From: Cryptomeria japonica
Lineage: Eukaryota > Streptophyta > Pinopsida > Cupressales > Cupressaceae
Direction: 5' to 3'
Assembly: GCF_030272615.1 (NCBI RefSeq)
Contig: NC_081414.1
Coordinates: 658,022,292-658,082,291 of the forward strand
Length of the DNA: 60,000 bases
The notes under the pieces: model-generated
Databases searched by the model: none
What the model saw: only the letters and a program-made list of their open reading frames with translations
What the model was told of the DNA's origin: nothing
Made by a program: the position numbers and the translations under genes
Part shown: piece after piece, positions 10,530 to 22,049 of the stretch
Position numbering within the stretch: the stretch's first letter is position 1
Layout of the letters: every line of letters starts with the position of its first letter

Positions 10530-11130
10530 CAAAAAAAGGGGTCTAGTGGCCAGTGGGTGGTCCGATGGCTAGGAAGCGGTGCTCCGGTGGCGGCCTGGTG
10601 GTGGCTCGGTGGCTGGGCGGAGCGGAGCCAGGTGGCCAAGCGGCAAAGTGGGTCAGGTGGCAGAGGAGGTCGAGCCGGGAGCGAAGGCGACAGCCAGGGT
10701 GGATTCCAACACCGAAGGAGGCCAGGGAGGGCTACAGCGGCAGGGAGCTCCAGCAAAGGTGGTGGCCGGGGAGGATTTTGGCAGTGGAGGAGGCCGGGGA
10801 GGGCTATAGTGGCAGGGAGCTCCAGTAGAGGCGGCAGCTAGGGAGATCTCCAGTGGGGACTGAGCGTAGCGGCGGGGGCCAAGGAGGAGGCCGGGCGGCG
10901 GCGGTGGGTTGGGGGCCGGGGAAGCCGGAGGCCGGTGGGCGCAGGGAGGCCGGCCGACAGGGGCTGCTGCCGGAAGGGAGATGTGCTAGAGGGGACCAGA
11001 TAGCAGGGGGCCGGAGGCCGGTGCCAGTGGGGGCTAGGCTGGTACAGGGGCCGGAGTCCGAAGAAAGGTGGCACGAGGCTTGAGGGCAGCCAGTGGCAGT
11101 GGCCCCACGGTACCCTGTGTACCGTGGGAA
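10530..11130. other. GC-rich core of the LARD-like element
   Basis: About 600 bases of GGC/GGT-rich DNA stand out from the AT-rich surroundings. Two imperfect tandem units of roughly 70 bases (around GGGCTACAGCGGCAGGGAGC at 10,729 and its variant near 10,800) are included. All six frames show overlapping Gly/Ala/Arg or Pro-rich frames with no recognisable domain, so I do not call a gene. Confidence 0.6.
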
Positions 11131-11536
11131 CACCCCAAACTTTGCAAAAAAAAAAAAATTAAAATAAAAAACCTAATCGCCTTTTGATTTTTGCATGAAA
11201 TTTTTTTTTACAAAAAGCAAATTTTGCCCTGCATGCCATAAAAAGGCAATTTTTTTTTTTCAAATTTTTTTTCTCGATTTGTGTGCTAGGGTCGTACGGC
11301 CTAGATCTGGAGAAAAAAAGCTCCCAGAGGCTCAGGAACTAAAATAGGTCAAATTTTATATGACCATAGGGGTTTTTGGGCCTTCTGAGCACGATGGTGA
11401 GGTCCGTTTAGGCCCAAAGTGCTCAGAAAAAAAGTTCAAACCCTAGGTACATAAAAAATTCCTGAAACCCTAGATCTACTTCCAAAGCCAAAATTCTCAA
11501 AACAAGAATAGGTAGCTGGAGATTTGAAGCTCTGAT

Positions 11537-11806
11537 AGAAAATAAAACACCACAGGAGCCCAAATAATCTCCAAAATGTATTGTCAATAATAATCCTTCT
11601 TCATACAATGAAAAGAAAAAACTCAACCTTTAATAGGTCAAGAAACCCTAAAAGGGAAAATCTAGGTTTGCACATAATAATTAACTAATTAAAATAATTA
11701 ATTATATGCACCTAAAGTTAGCTTAAGTGTAAAAGAGATAAAGGGAACTTAAATAATTAAACAAATAATGTTTAATTAATCAAGTAAATACCCGAATACT
11801 CTAACA
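11537..11806 (-). repeat. 5' LTR of the LARD-like element
   Basis: This is the partner of 9119-9371. Its inner edge (about 11,536-11,520) reads TATCAGAGCTTC on the minus strand, a primer-binding site for initiator Met tRNA, which fixes the orientation of the element. Confidence 0.8.
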
Positions 11807-12206
11807 GTTAGAAGAGTCTAGAAGGGGATATAGGATGCAAGTGGGTTTGGTGGGTGAAGGAAAATAGGATTTTAATTAAAATAAAATTCATTATTTCAAC
11901 AAAATAGGTGCAACTTGCATTTGTAGGAGAATGCAAGTGGGGGGGTAGTTTAGGGATTTAAATAAATGTTTTGTTGTTTATTTAAAAGAGGAAAGAGGGT
12001 TAAATTAAATAAATGTGCTTTATTCATTTAATTGATTTAGAGTGTGGCTTGATGAATTAATTTAAATAAATTGAATAATTTATTTAATTAATATGAGAAG
12101 GGGTTGAGGATGGATTAATTAAATATTAATTTGATGACTGGTGGTTAAATAATCAAATAAATACTAAATATTCATTTAATTAAGTGGACATATTTATGTG
12201 ACTACA

Positions 12207-14333
12207 TTTGCCCCTCTTTGATATGGTGTGGTTTATCGCATCGTTTCAAAGAAATAAAAATAGGTGTAAAGAAATATACCCCATAAATGTTAATTTAGTG
12301 GGTGGTATGCCCCCTCGAGAGATGGGCTGAAAATTTTTGAAAAATCGGGCGATCTCTCAAAAAAGAACAAGAAGTGGAGGGGAGGTAGAATAGAAAAAAA
12401 TTAGCAATAACGGTGAAAGAATGGGAGAAATCGGGGGTGAATACGGAGAAAGGGGAAGTCAGTGAGTACCCTTAGGTCAAGCAAGAGATCGAGTGCAAAT
12501 GTAGTGTTTTGTGCTTTTGATTGATATTGTACAATTTATCAAAATTGGTTAGACAATTTGGTGCAATCAGTTTAATTACCCCGGTTGAGTCAAAGCATGA
12601 CAATTGATGTCAGTTGTTCGCTTCTACAAGATAAAGTTTGAGTAAGTGAATCAAAGTGACCCGTTGTAACTTAGACAATTGATGTCATTGTCTGATGAAG
12701 TCAAGGTATATGAAGTAAAATACTCATTGAGACTTGAGACAATTGATGTAATCGTCTGTTTTGATTGTGTTGGATTGGTTGATCAATTGATAGTGTTTGC
12801 GTTGTAGGTTGGTTGTGATGAATCATAGAAGCCCCGTTGAGACTAGGTCATTGTAATAAATGTTTGTTGTACTCTAGGATTATCATAATTGATTACCTGT
12901 TGAGACCCAAAGATAATTGATCAAAAAGTATCTATTGATAGTCTAGGTGTGTGTGAATCAATGTGCCTGTGTAGACAGTAACTTGCTTGGTTGGGTTGAT
13001 GGGAACCGATGAAGGGATTATGATGATGACCTAGATGGGGAGGGTGAGGGGGGGGATTCAATGTTAGATAGAAGGTATGGAGAACCTAAGACTCATTCCT
13101 ATGGAAGAGGATCAACAAAATAGAGTATACATTGTCATTACTATGTATGAATGATATGCAGCAATATGGATGGGTGATATGCAATGGAATGCAATATAAA
13201 TAGATGAGATGAAATGATGATCCATAGATTATTCATAGTTCTTTATTTTCATCATCAAGAATGGTAGTATCGTTCTTGCTTGAGGTAGCAGGAACCAAGT
13301 TTTGAGCATTTCACCTGTAAGCAAGCATCATAGACAAGGAAAACTTACCCTCAATTTTGGTTCATGGACAAATGGTCGAGGTATATGTTGTGGTCAGTAA
13401 GCCTTAGTGATCCATGACTGTATTTTTGCATATGATCATGTAGCTTAGTGAACTTCCCACATAGGCACCATTTATACATGCCCCAAAACTTCATTGGAAC
13501 AATTCATAGATAGTAAGCAAAATGATAATTAGGAACCATCACGGCTACTCTAATCACTTGTGGATATCCTTGAGTAGCATAGGAACCTGATATGAATAAA
13601 TAAATAACTTAACAAACTGACCAAGTATGTGGTAGCTTAAAAAGAATTTTCTTGTCAAAGAAAATGTGACCATGTCTTTGTTTTGTAAGGAAGGATGCAT
13701 CCTTGTTAAGACAGTTGTGTGTACTTGTTTTGATTGGTTGGTTGATTTGATAAGTGATCATTATTTGGGTAGCTCAAAAATTTTGTTTGGTGTCTTTTGT
13801 GATGTGTATGTACAAAGTATTTTATATGCATTGCAATGTTTTTGATTGATTTTTGATGTTTTTGACATGTTTTTGGATTTTGTGAGTGTTTTTGAATGTT
13901 TTTGGTATTATTTGAGTTTTTACGAATGTTTTTGGTTTTATTTCTAGACAATTTTGAATGAAGAGCTCAATGAATCAAAAGTAATTTAGGATCCACTTCC
14001 ATCAATAGGTTAAGAGCATTTCCCCCAGTTTAGACGTCACTATGAAAAGCAGGATGTAGGACACATGAAATACTAACCCTAATTGCAGATCAATAATAAG
14101 CCATGGTTTGAATGATGGATGACTGGATGCAATGAATTTGATTGCAACAAATTTGAAAGACAATGGAGCCATAGCTTTTACGAGTGGAGCATGTTCACTA
14201 GGTTTTCACCATCGCACTTACCCAAGGTGCCACCGTAGTGGTTTTTCACCATTTGGATGGATGATTTTTCTTTACTATTTTGATTTTTTTTTGTATTTTC
14301 TTCAAGACATTTTTCTAAATGCTTTTGGAGTTT
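12207..14333 (-). other. 3' region of element B between integrase and 3' LTR
   Basis: This is non-coding. Next to the LTR lies the polypurine tract (12,222-12,207), and next to integrase the GGTGAAAACC boxes shared with element A (14,180-14,240). On the plus strand a CAGTGAGTACCC at about 12,460 matches the exon-1 donor of the antisense mobile-domain gene of element A, but no mobile-domain exon could be read here. The plus-strand frame at 14,132-14,356 and the minus frame at 13,706-13,951 look like chance. Confidence 0.6.
12580..12975 (+). repeat. Degenerate tandem repeat in the 3' region of element B
   Basis: Five to six diverged units of about 65-110 bases each begin CCCGTTGAGAC or similar and contain a GACAATTGATGT word. 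They lie just after the donor-like site, the same relative place as the CTGTTCATCACAAAGTG repeat of element A, though the sequences differ. Confidence 0.55.
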
Positions 14334-15480
14334 TTATGGTATGTGATGGAGCTTGATGCTCTGTACAAATAATGTATGAAACCGTTTGAGTTGCATGTTG
14401 TTGATTGGATCTGCTAGCAGTTCTCCTTCTGAAGTGGCCAACTGATATGCCCCAAACCCAAATACAACAGTGATAACATATGGACCCAGCCAGTTGGATT
14501 CAAACTCGCCCTGATATTCTGTGTGGTTGATGATGAGGGTTGTCTCTAAGAACAAGATCCCCTACCTCAAATGTACAAGGTTTAACCCGATTATTATAGC
14601 TTCTACTCATTCACTGTTGATAGGCCTTGAGCTGGTTGTATGCAACTTCTCGCCTTTCATCAAGTAGTTCCAAGTCCTGAAGATGTGAGACTCAGTATGC
14701 TTCATCATCTATCAGATTGTGCAAGGAAACCCATAGAGATGGTATCTCAACCTCAATAGGAAGGATGGCTTCTACTCCATAGACCAGTGAGTAAGGAGTT
14801 GCACCAATAGGGGTTTGAATGCTAGTTCGATATGCCCATAGTGTTGGATTTAATTGAATGTGCTAATCATGGATAGCATCATTGATCATCTTCTTGAGGA
14901 TCCTCAATATGTTTTTGTTTGATTCTTTGGCTTGACCATTGCCTTGTGGGTAATAAGGAGTGGAAAAGTAGTGTTGGATGTGGAACTTCTCACAAAACTC
15001 ACGGACATCCTAATTTTTGAAAGGAAGTTCGTTATCTGTGATGATGGACATGGGTACACCATACCGGCAGATGATGTAATTAAGGATGAATGAGGGGATC
15101 TTCTTGTCAGTGACTTGGGTAAGCATAATGGCTTCGATCCACTTTGTGAAGTATTCGGTGATGGTAATGATAAATTTGTGGCCATTGGATGAAGATGGAT
15201 GAATTTTACCCACAAGGTCAAGTCCCCATTGACAAAAAGGCCATGGTGTTGTGATTGGTTGCAATTCCTATGCTGGTGCATGTATCACATCTCTGTGAAC
15301 TTGGTACTTCTTGCATTTTCGGACAAAATAGTAGGAGTCTTTTTCCATGGATGGCCAATAGTAGCCAGCGCGCATAATCTTCTTTGCTAGCAAAGGACCA
15401 CTTGAGTTATCCCCAAAAATTCCTTCATATACCTCTTCCAAGGCCTTTTTAATCTCATCTTGTTCCAAACATTGAAGGAG
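14334..15480 (-). pseudogene. Integrase of element B
   Basis: The zinc-binding region reads EEVYEGIFGDNSSG, GYYWPSMEKD, CKKYQ (about 15,430-15,300); expected His and Cys positions are changed. The core follows with LDLVGKIHPS (first Asp), IITDNELPF (second Asp) and, across a frameshift near 15,000, GQAKESNKN (the Glu). Then come frame-shifted segments and the C-terminal tail FESNWLGPYVITV, ending with LKRFHTLF near 14,370. The tail aligns with the end of the element A ORF. Multiple stops and frame changes make it inactive. Confidence 0.85.
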
Positions 15481-15819
15481 AGTACCATCAAAGCTTCATT
15501 GGTATAGGGTTTTGGCAATGATGGTATATCAAGCGGTTTGGTAGATGAACGTTTTTCATTGGTTATTGGATTGGTTGGGAGGAAGTGTGTGATTGTAGAG
15601 GTAAGTGAAGAAGTCACCATACCGTGGGGATTTAGAATCGACAAGGCGACATATCATTTCAGTTTCAGGGATATCATACGTGGGGATCCAAAGTTGTTCT
15701 ACTAAGAACTCATAGCATGTTGAATTTTGTGAAAGACCCAGGAGAGATTCAATTGTAGCCATTGTGTTGACAACTTGATTCTGATCTCTAGGTACTTGCT
15801 CAAATTTGATTGTTGTAAA

Positions 15820-16557
15820 TCATTCTTTGTAACTATACACCATCCTTTTATATGGCATGAGCTTATCATCCTTAGTTTGGTACTCATCGGTGACTTGTTG
15901 GATGACTAGCTGAGAATCTCCATATACTTGTTGCTCTTTGAGATGCCATTGTATAGCCAATCTGAGTCCTATGATTAAGGCCTCATATTCTACTATATTA
16001 TTGGTGCATAGGAAAGTGAGCCTATATGACTTCGGGATGCTATCACCTTGAGGTGTGATGAAAAGAATACCGACCCCTGAGCCATGTCTAGTATATGAAC
16101 CATCAAAATATAGCTTCCACAATTGTGCTGTTGTGATCATGAAGATCTCTTTGTCTGGAAAATGGGAAATAAGAGGATGGTCACCTGCAAGGGGTGCATC
16201 TACCAACTGATCTACAATAACTTTCCCCTTGATATCTTTGCGGTCCACATACTCAATGTCAAATTCACTCAGGATCATAACCCATTTGTCCAAGTGGCCT
16301 ATTAATGTTGCCTTGCTAAGTAGGTACTTGAGTGGATCAATTTTATCAATGAGTTGTACCTTGTGTGTCAACATGCAGTGTCTCAGTTTGGTGGCTGCCA
16401 AGATAACTGCTAGGCAAGCTTGCTCAATAGGTGTGTAATTGAGTTCATAGCTTACCCGTGTGCAAGAGATATAGTATACAACACATTCTTTTCCTTCTCC
16501 ATTGTGTTGTGCCAGCAGTACTCCTAATGTCGTATTTGTAGCTGAAATATATAGCAA
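15820..16557 (-). pseudogene. Dual RNase H region of element B (RNH plus archaeal-type RNH)
   Basis: A 245-codon open stretch. Residues 1-100 are the usual gypsy RNase H (SATNTTLGVLLAQ; YTPIEQACLAVI; CMLTHKVQLIDKIDPLKYLL). From about residue 147 a second, archaeal-type RNase H starts: KLYFDGSYTRHGSGVGILF with its catalytic Asp, NIVEYEALIIGL with Glu, and YGDSQLVIQQV with the next Asp. Such a second RNase H after the normal one is known from the Tat clade, which this supports. The frame is the best preserved of the element B pol pieces but is isolated by stops on both sides. Confidence 0.87.
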
Positions 16558-16558
16558 T

Positions 16559-17953
16559 CAAGGTCTACTTGGATCTGGTGGGATCAGTAAGGGTGCATTC
16601 ATCAAGTAGTCTTTAAGCATATGGAATGCTTGTTGGCATTTTGTATCCCATTGAAAGTGGATATTCTTGTGTAATAGATGTGTGAAGGGGTGACACTTAT
16701 CAGCCAATTGTGCAATGAATCTCCGAATTGATTGTAGTTGCCCTTGTAGTGTCCCTAACTAACTAATGTTCTTCGGAGGTGGCATGTCCATTATTGCTTT
16801 GACTTTTGTCGGATCTACTTCAATGCCTTTGCTTGAGATAATGTATCCTAGGAGCTTCCCTGAGGTTACTCCAAAGACATATTTTTTTGTATTAAGATGA
16901 ACATGATATTGCTCCAATCTGTCAAAGATTTGACCTAGTATTGCCAAATGTCCTCTTGTTAGGGATTTAGCAAGTAAATCATCGACATAATCTTCCATTA
17001 TGGTGTGCATCATGTCATGGAAGATGGTATTCATAGCTCTTTGATAGGTTTCCCCTACATTCTTCAGACCAAATGGCATCACATTCCAACAGTAGGTTCC
17101 CCATGGGCATGTGAAAGCAGTTTTATGTTGATCCTTTGGAGCAATCTTGATCTAGTTGTACCCTAAAAAATCCATCCATAATAGAAAGCATTGCATGTCC
17201 TGTTGTGAGATTGATGATCATGTCAATGTTTGGTAAGGGGAATTAATCTTTAGGGCATGCCTTGTTCAAATCTTTGAAGTCTGTATAGATACGGATGCCC
17301 CCATTAGGCTTGCCGACAGGTACAATGTTGGAGATCCAATCTGCATATTCGATTGGGCTGATGAAACCAACATCTAAGAGCTTTTTGAGTTCTACCCTGA
17401 CAAGCACAACAATTTGTGGATGCATCTTTCTAAGCTTTTGTTTGACCGATTTAGCTCCTTCTGCTATGTTGAGGTGATGCATGACCAAATCAGGATCTAA
17501 ACTAGGCATGTTTGCATAAGACCATGCTAAGTTGATTTGACACTTTTGGAAGAATTCCACAAATTTTAGTTGTTCCTCTTGAATTAGTAGAGATGCCAAA
17601 TGTATTTGGTGAGGAGTCTCAGGGGTCCCCACATTGAATTCTTTTGTTTCTTTGATTAGGATTGTCGATCTCTCTTGATTTGTACTAGAGGGGAGGATGT
17701 CAAACCTTTCATCCTTAGGCACCTCAGAGAGGTTTTCACCTTTGGATACACTCTTTATTTTTACTTTTTTGGGATCAACAAGTGCCATAGTGTGGTTTTC
17801 ACTAGAAGATCCATGTTTTATTGTGATATTTTTGTAGCTGAAAGGTTTGGCATATGCCGCAAAGTACATTGTGCTATTAAGTTCAATGGCAAATCTAGCT
17901 TTGTGATCCCCACTTGGTATGTAATCCCATATTTCTAAAAAGTCTATGAGCAC
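16559..17953 (-). pseudogene. Reverse transcriptase of element B
   Basis: In order: FISPIEYADWISNIVPVGKP and DFKDLNKACPKD (17,350-17,245), the first catalytic Asp in SIMDGFLGYN (about 17,170), MPFGLKNVGETYQRAM (17,080) and the active-site box YVDD (about 16,985), then LGYIISSKGIEVDPTKV and the connection QWDTKCQQAF. In-frame stops lie at about 17,242 and between 17,160 and 17,083, and one more near 16,759. The upstream 17,953-17,500 part is the linker after the protease. Confidence 0.87.
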
Positions 17954-19540
17954 CTCATCGTTTTGGAATTGATCAAGACATGGGGGATTTGGCTAGTTCC
18001 AGTTGACGAGTTTAGGGTAGATGATAGGCATGATCTCATCGATTAAGTTGAGTTCAGAGGAGGCATCAGTGATGAGTGAAGTGCGTTAATGGTACTCTCC
18101 TTGCTAGGTTCTGGTGTCAGATTTGATGTAGGACCTGTGGAAGGTGCTCCTTGCTCATGAACCCAAAAGGTTTTAATCCAGGCCTCTCCATAAACTAGGA
18201 TATCTTTATGAGGTGGGGGAGGCAATGTGTCTTCCTCGTCTGAAGTATTTAGATTCACTAAATCAAATCCCTACTCATGTGAGTCAGTCTCTAAATCACT
18301 CTCTAACATTCAATTATCGTACCATGTTGGGATGTCTTTTGTATTGAAGAGTGTATTGCTCACGGGTTTATGCACTTTTATAGGTGGGATTGTTGGTGCT
18401 GTTGGGAGGATTATCAGTGTTGTTGATGCTGCTACTAGGAGTATCAGTGTTGTTGGTACAGTTGGTACTACTGCTGTTACTGATGGAATTATCAGTGCTG
18501 TTGATGTTGATGATGTTGGTGTTACTACTGCTATTCTTAGTTTGGTAGGTGCAGTTGGTACAACTATCAGGAGTATCGGTATTGTTTGTGCTACTGCTAG
18601 GGTTATTGGTGTTGTTGATGTTGCTACTAGGATTATTGGTGTTGTTGATGTTGCTGATGGCTTTGATGCTACTGATGGTATTCTCAGTTTGGTTGGTGTG
18701 GTTGGTCAAGGATGGCCTTCTTGGAGTAATGAATTGATACATGGGTTTGCTGGGTTTACCTTTGAATTCGAGCTTAGGAAGAGATTCCTTTTGAAAACCT
18801 AATCAAATTTTATCTTTGGGTTTCAACTCAGGCTGCAAGGGCTCGTGTCATCCTTGTTTGCAATGTCCCAAAGCACTCTGACCATCATATCCCATTCTTT
18901 GCATGATACTGAGGCCTTTACCATATTTATCAGTAGGAAGCTTAACCTTTGGGATTTCTATGTTGATAGGGTCTTTGTACATCCATTCTACCAGGTCCTC
19001 ATCTATGGTTTCCTCTTCCTAACTTTTACCTGGGATGAAATGCACTAAAGTGCATGCTGGCTTGGTCAATGGTGGTTGAAGCAACTTTTGAGGCTTGCCA
19101 TGAGTTCTAGGGGAAGTGGGTAATTGCCCAACATAAAAGAGTTGGCTAAGATTATATTCCCTGGGACCTTCCTCAACCCTTTTCATTTTCAACTTATCTT
19201 GCTCTGTTATAGGGGTGATTGAACTAGAAAGAGAGGATGGACTAACATACTATGTGGAAGGGATAGCTTCTTTGTTGTTAGATATGGTGATCTCTGGCTG
19301 ATGGTTAATATAGTTACAATATGCAAATGGATTTGCATCGCCAAGGATTGTGATTTCTACACTATTATGGGGAAACTTGATACACTGATGATAGGTAGAT
19401 GGAACAACTTGCATGGTGTGTATTCAAGGTCTTCCTAACAAAAGATTACATGGCAAAGGAAGGTCTAGAACTTGGTAGATGATGTGCTTTACCACTAGGC
19501 CCACTCTGATAGGTAATACAACAACTCCTTTGGAAGAACA
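17954..19540 (-). pseudogene. C-terminal protease half, G-patch and low-complexity linker of element B
   Basis: From 19,540 leftwards the frame continues the protease (KGVVVLPIRVG, QVLDLPL, LLGRP) that was cut by the copia insertion. Near 18,925-18,840 follows a G-patch-like segment (KGLSIMQRMGYDGQSALG). Between 18,742 and 18,368 there is an Asn/Thr/Ser-rich repeat (NNTNNPSS units) encoded by a diverged trinucleotide-like repeat. The plus-strand frames here (191 codons) are its mirror. A G-patch between protease and RT is known from some retroviruses and plant gypsy elements. Several stops interrupt it. Confidence 0.65.
19536..19540. other. Target-site duplication of the copia element, left copy
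   Basis: GAACA here corresponds to GAACG at 26,955-26,959, directly after the right LTR. The last base differs. The protease frame of element B is continuous when one copy is counted. Confidence 0.7.
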
Positions 19541-20984
19541 TGTTGGCATTTTGAGTTTGTTGGAAATTTGCATAGAGATTGCATTAATGATATCTTGTCA
19601 TTGATGTCAACTAAACCAGCAATGGTATTCATGTTATTGCTGATATTGTTATTTTTGATATTGGCTAAGTAATCGATAAGAAGAGCTATGTGGAAGATGT
19701 TGTAAACCGGTATGTAAAGTTTGTGAATTGAACTAGCGAACCGATGTACAGGGTTAAACCTTTCTATGCATTGTAACCGGTAAACCCTATCAGCTATTAA
19801 ACCCTAACTGATTGAGTTTGTTGGTTTATTATCTGATGCATGGTAATGATGAAGACACGTGTGATCATTGTATGAGGATAAATTCAAAATTGTTTTGGCA
19901 TGTTTGCTTATTGTCTAGAGAAAGAGCAAATTGGATTGCATTTAATGCACAATGTGTGATGAGTTACAAAGTCCAATGGAGCGGTGATCATGGAGCAGTT
20001 GGAATTTTCTTGAAGAATGTGAAGTGATTGTCAAAATTTCTAACAGTCAAAATTGAACCGACTTGTTTGTAATCTTAATGATGAGAATTAAGTTTTTGTT
20101 CTATTACTGACCTAATTGATTTCTATTTAAGGTCGATGAAGTTATTTGTAAAGTTTGTTGGCAAGATTGGTAGAAAACCTATTGAGTGTGTAGTTGCCCA
20201 ACCAGTGAATGGATCTGCACTAAGAGTGAAGGGAGATTGAAGCTTAGAAGGATTTGATCAAGCAAATATAGTTCTACTCAGACAGATCAAGAAAGCTTGT
20301 TGTTTTCTAACAATTACAGTAGAAGTAAAATCCCTTAACCAGGTAAGCTCTAACAAGATTAGTTACTCATTAAATCCTCTAACAAGGTGGTCCATTAGCT
20401 TCGATTCTTAAATCCTCCAGCGATGTTACTCCTAACAGGTTATTGTGCTTTTAATCAAGGCTTATTTGTAAATCCTTTAACCGGGTGATTCCTAACCGGA
20501 ATTAGTTCTTAACAGGACTTATTGTAAAGCTTTAACAATCTTGGCTCCTAACAGGGCACACTTTAGAAGAGTTCAAATAGCTATCATTGTGAGTCTCATC
20601 TCACCATGGTTTTTACCTATTTGGGTTTTCCACGTTTAAACATTTATGTCAAGTGGTGAATGCTTTTGTGGTTGTGATCTTATTTGTTGATGTGGTTATT
20701 TTCTGATATGGCATATTATGTAGAAGCATTGAGAGATGAATATGTTGAGTTATGATTAAGTATTGTTGATGTTTACAAGATTGAAGTTGTTTATTATTAA
20801 AGTTGTCATAATAGTTAAACCGGTTGATGTCAAGTATTCTTATGAATATTGATATTGATTGAGATATGTTTACTTTGTTTGACTGAGTTTGAGTTTGGGA
20901 ACTTTGTATCAGTTTTTCAATATACTGATTCACCCCCCTCCTCTCAATATTCTACTGGATACGTATTCTTTCATCATACCATCA
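19541..20984 (+). repeat. 5' LTR of the copia element
   Basis: The 1444-bp LTR begins TGTTGGCATTTTGAG and ends ACCATCA. It contains many CTAACAGG/AACCGG words between 20,330 and 20,560. A TATTTAAGG box at about 20,124 is a possible promoter. Confidence 0.9.
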
Positions 20985-21000
20985 ATTGTTATCAGAGCAT
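20985..21000 (+). other. Primer-binding site of the copia element
   Basis: ATTGTTATCAGAGCAT follows the LTR directly and differs by one base from TGGTATCAGAGC, the complement of the 3' end of plant initiator Met tRNA. Confidence 0.85.
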
Positions 21001-21058
21001 CTCATGCCCTCTTAATCTAAAAGCCTAACAACTTGAGGAAAAGATCTTGTAGATCATA

Positions 21059-22000
21059 ATGAACAAAGAAGGTCTGAAGTTCAACAAAGATAACTATAGA
21101 ATATGGAGTGATAGAATGAAGATTTACATTAAGAGTCTTGGTAGTCAGTATTGGGATCATATAGAAAATAAGTATACTACACCTACTGGACCCCTAATTG
21201 ATGATCAGAAGAAAGAACAACAAGAAAATCACCAAGCATTAGAAGCTATTATCAGTTCCCTGTATGATGTTGAATATGTAGATGTTCATGGTCTTGAAAC
21301 TGCATATGAAGTATCGATGAAATTATAAGAGATTTATAGAGGTGATGAACATGTTAAGATTGCCAACGAGGAGAGTTTAAGAGGAAATTTTGACCACATG
21401 AAAATGTGTGAAGGTGAGAACATCCAGCAGTACGGTCAAAGGATTAAAGAGATAGTTGGAGAGATAAAGAGTGCAGGAGGGAAAGTGGAAGATGCCATAG
21501 TAATCAGTAAGGTACTGAGAACCTTGCTACTAGTCTATGTTATTCAAGTTGTAGCTATGCAAGAGCTGAAATCCATTGACAAGACAAAGGTAACTCCTAA
21601 CTATTATTGGCAATCTTACTGCTTTTGAACTAAATGGCTATGATGGTAGTGTACAGAAATCAGAATCTGCATTTAGAAATTATGTCTCTAACCCATATGT
21701 GAGAAGAAGTAGAGATACCAGCCACAGTTATGAATCTAAATCCAACAGAGATGTTGATGATGAATACAACTTAGTGGAACTTTAAGCATTGTTGGCAAAA
21801 TGACTGCCTAGAGGCACTAGTAAATATAGAGGTAAGCTACCTTTAAAAATTTTTGTATGCAACAAGATTGGTCATATAGTAGCAAACTGTCCTAACGGTG
21901 AAAATGAATACAAGAGAGACAAATTTAAGAAATACAAGGGTAAAGGCAAGAGAGATTGTCTTGTAGCTATTGACAGTGGTATTATTGATGATGAATCTGA
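21059..22000 (+). pseudogene. gag of the copia element
   Basis: It starts MNKEGLKFNKDNYRIWSDRM, the usual beginning of a copia capsid of the UBN2 type, and continues with stops at 21,326 and frame changes near 21,600. Near 21,860 the zinc knuckle reads VCNKIGHIVANC; the first Cys of the CX2CX4HX4C motif is lost. The 70 codons after the knuckle are lysine-rich. Confidence 0.85.
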
Positions 22001-22049
22001 TGATGATGCTAGTGAAGATATTGTGTTTGTGATGAATCTAATGATGATG

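Larger units (their letters stand above)
9119..11806 (-). mobile_element. Non-coding LTR element (LARD-like) nested in the element B LTR
   Basis: Two direct copies of a 253-270 bp sequence (9119-9371 and 11,537-11,806) flank 2.2 kb without a coding frame. In minus-strand orientation the LTR starts TGTTAGAGTAT. The right copy is followed by TATCAGAGC, the core of the initiator-Met primer-binding site. The left copy is preceded by the polypurine tract AAGGGGGGG. The flanks GTTGA and GTTAG are at best an imperfect target duplication. An element with LTRs, primer site and purine tract but no genes must be mobilised by another element. Confidence 0.8.
8032..12206 (-). repeat. 3' LTR of element B with an insertion
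   Basis: In element orientation it starts TGTAGTCAC at 12,206 after the polypurine tract and ends GCAGTGCATCA at 8032. Without the inserted 9119-11,806 block it is about 1.47 kb. The part 8032-9090 is a close copy of 32,018-33,078, which identifies the latter as the partner LTR. The first 400 bp (12,206-11,807) are AT-rich and resemble the start of the element A LTR in composition. Confidence 0.85.

Noticed and set aside
10391-11133. Overlapping 76-121 codon frames on both strands
   Set aside because: The GC-rich core of a non-coding LTR element opens all frames at once; none has a domain.
18227-18802. 191-codon plus-strand frame (Val/Gly/Ile repeats)
   Set aside because: It is the mirror of the Asn/Thr/Ser-rich linker of element B, caused by a trinucleotide-like repeat.
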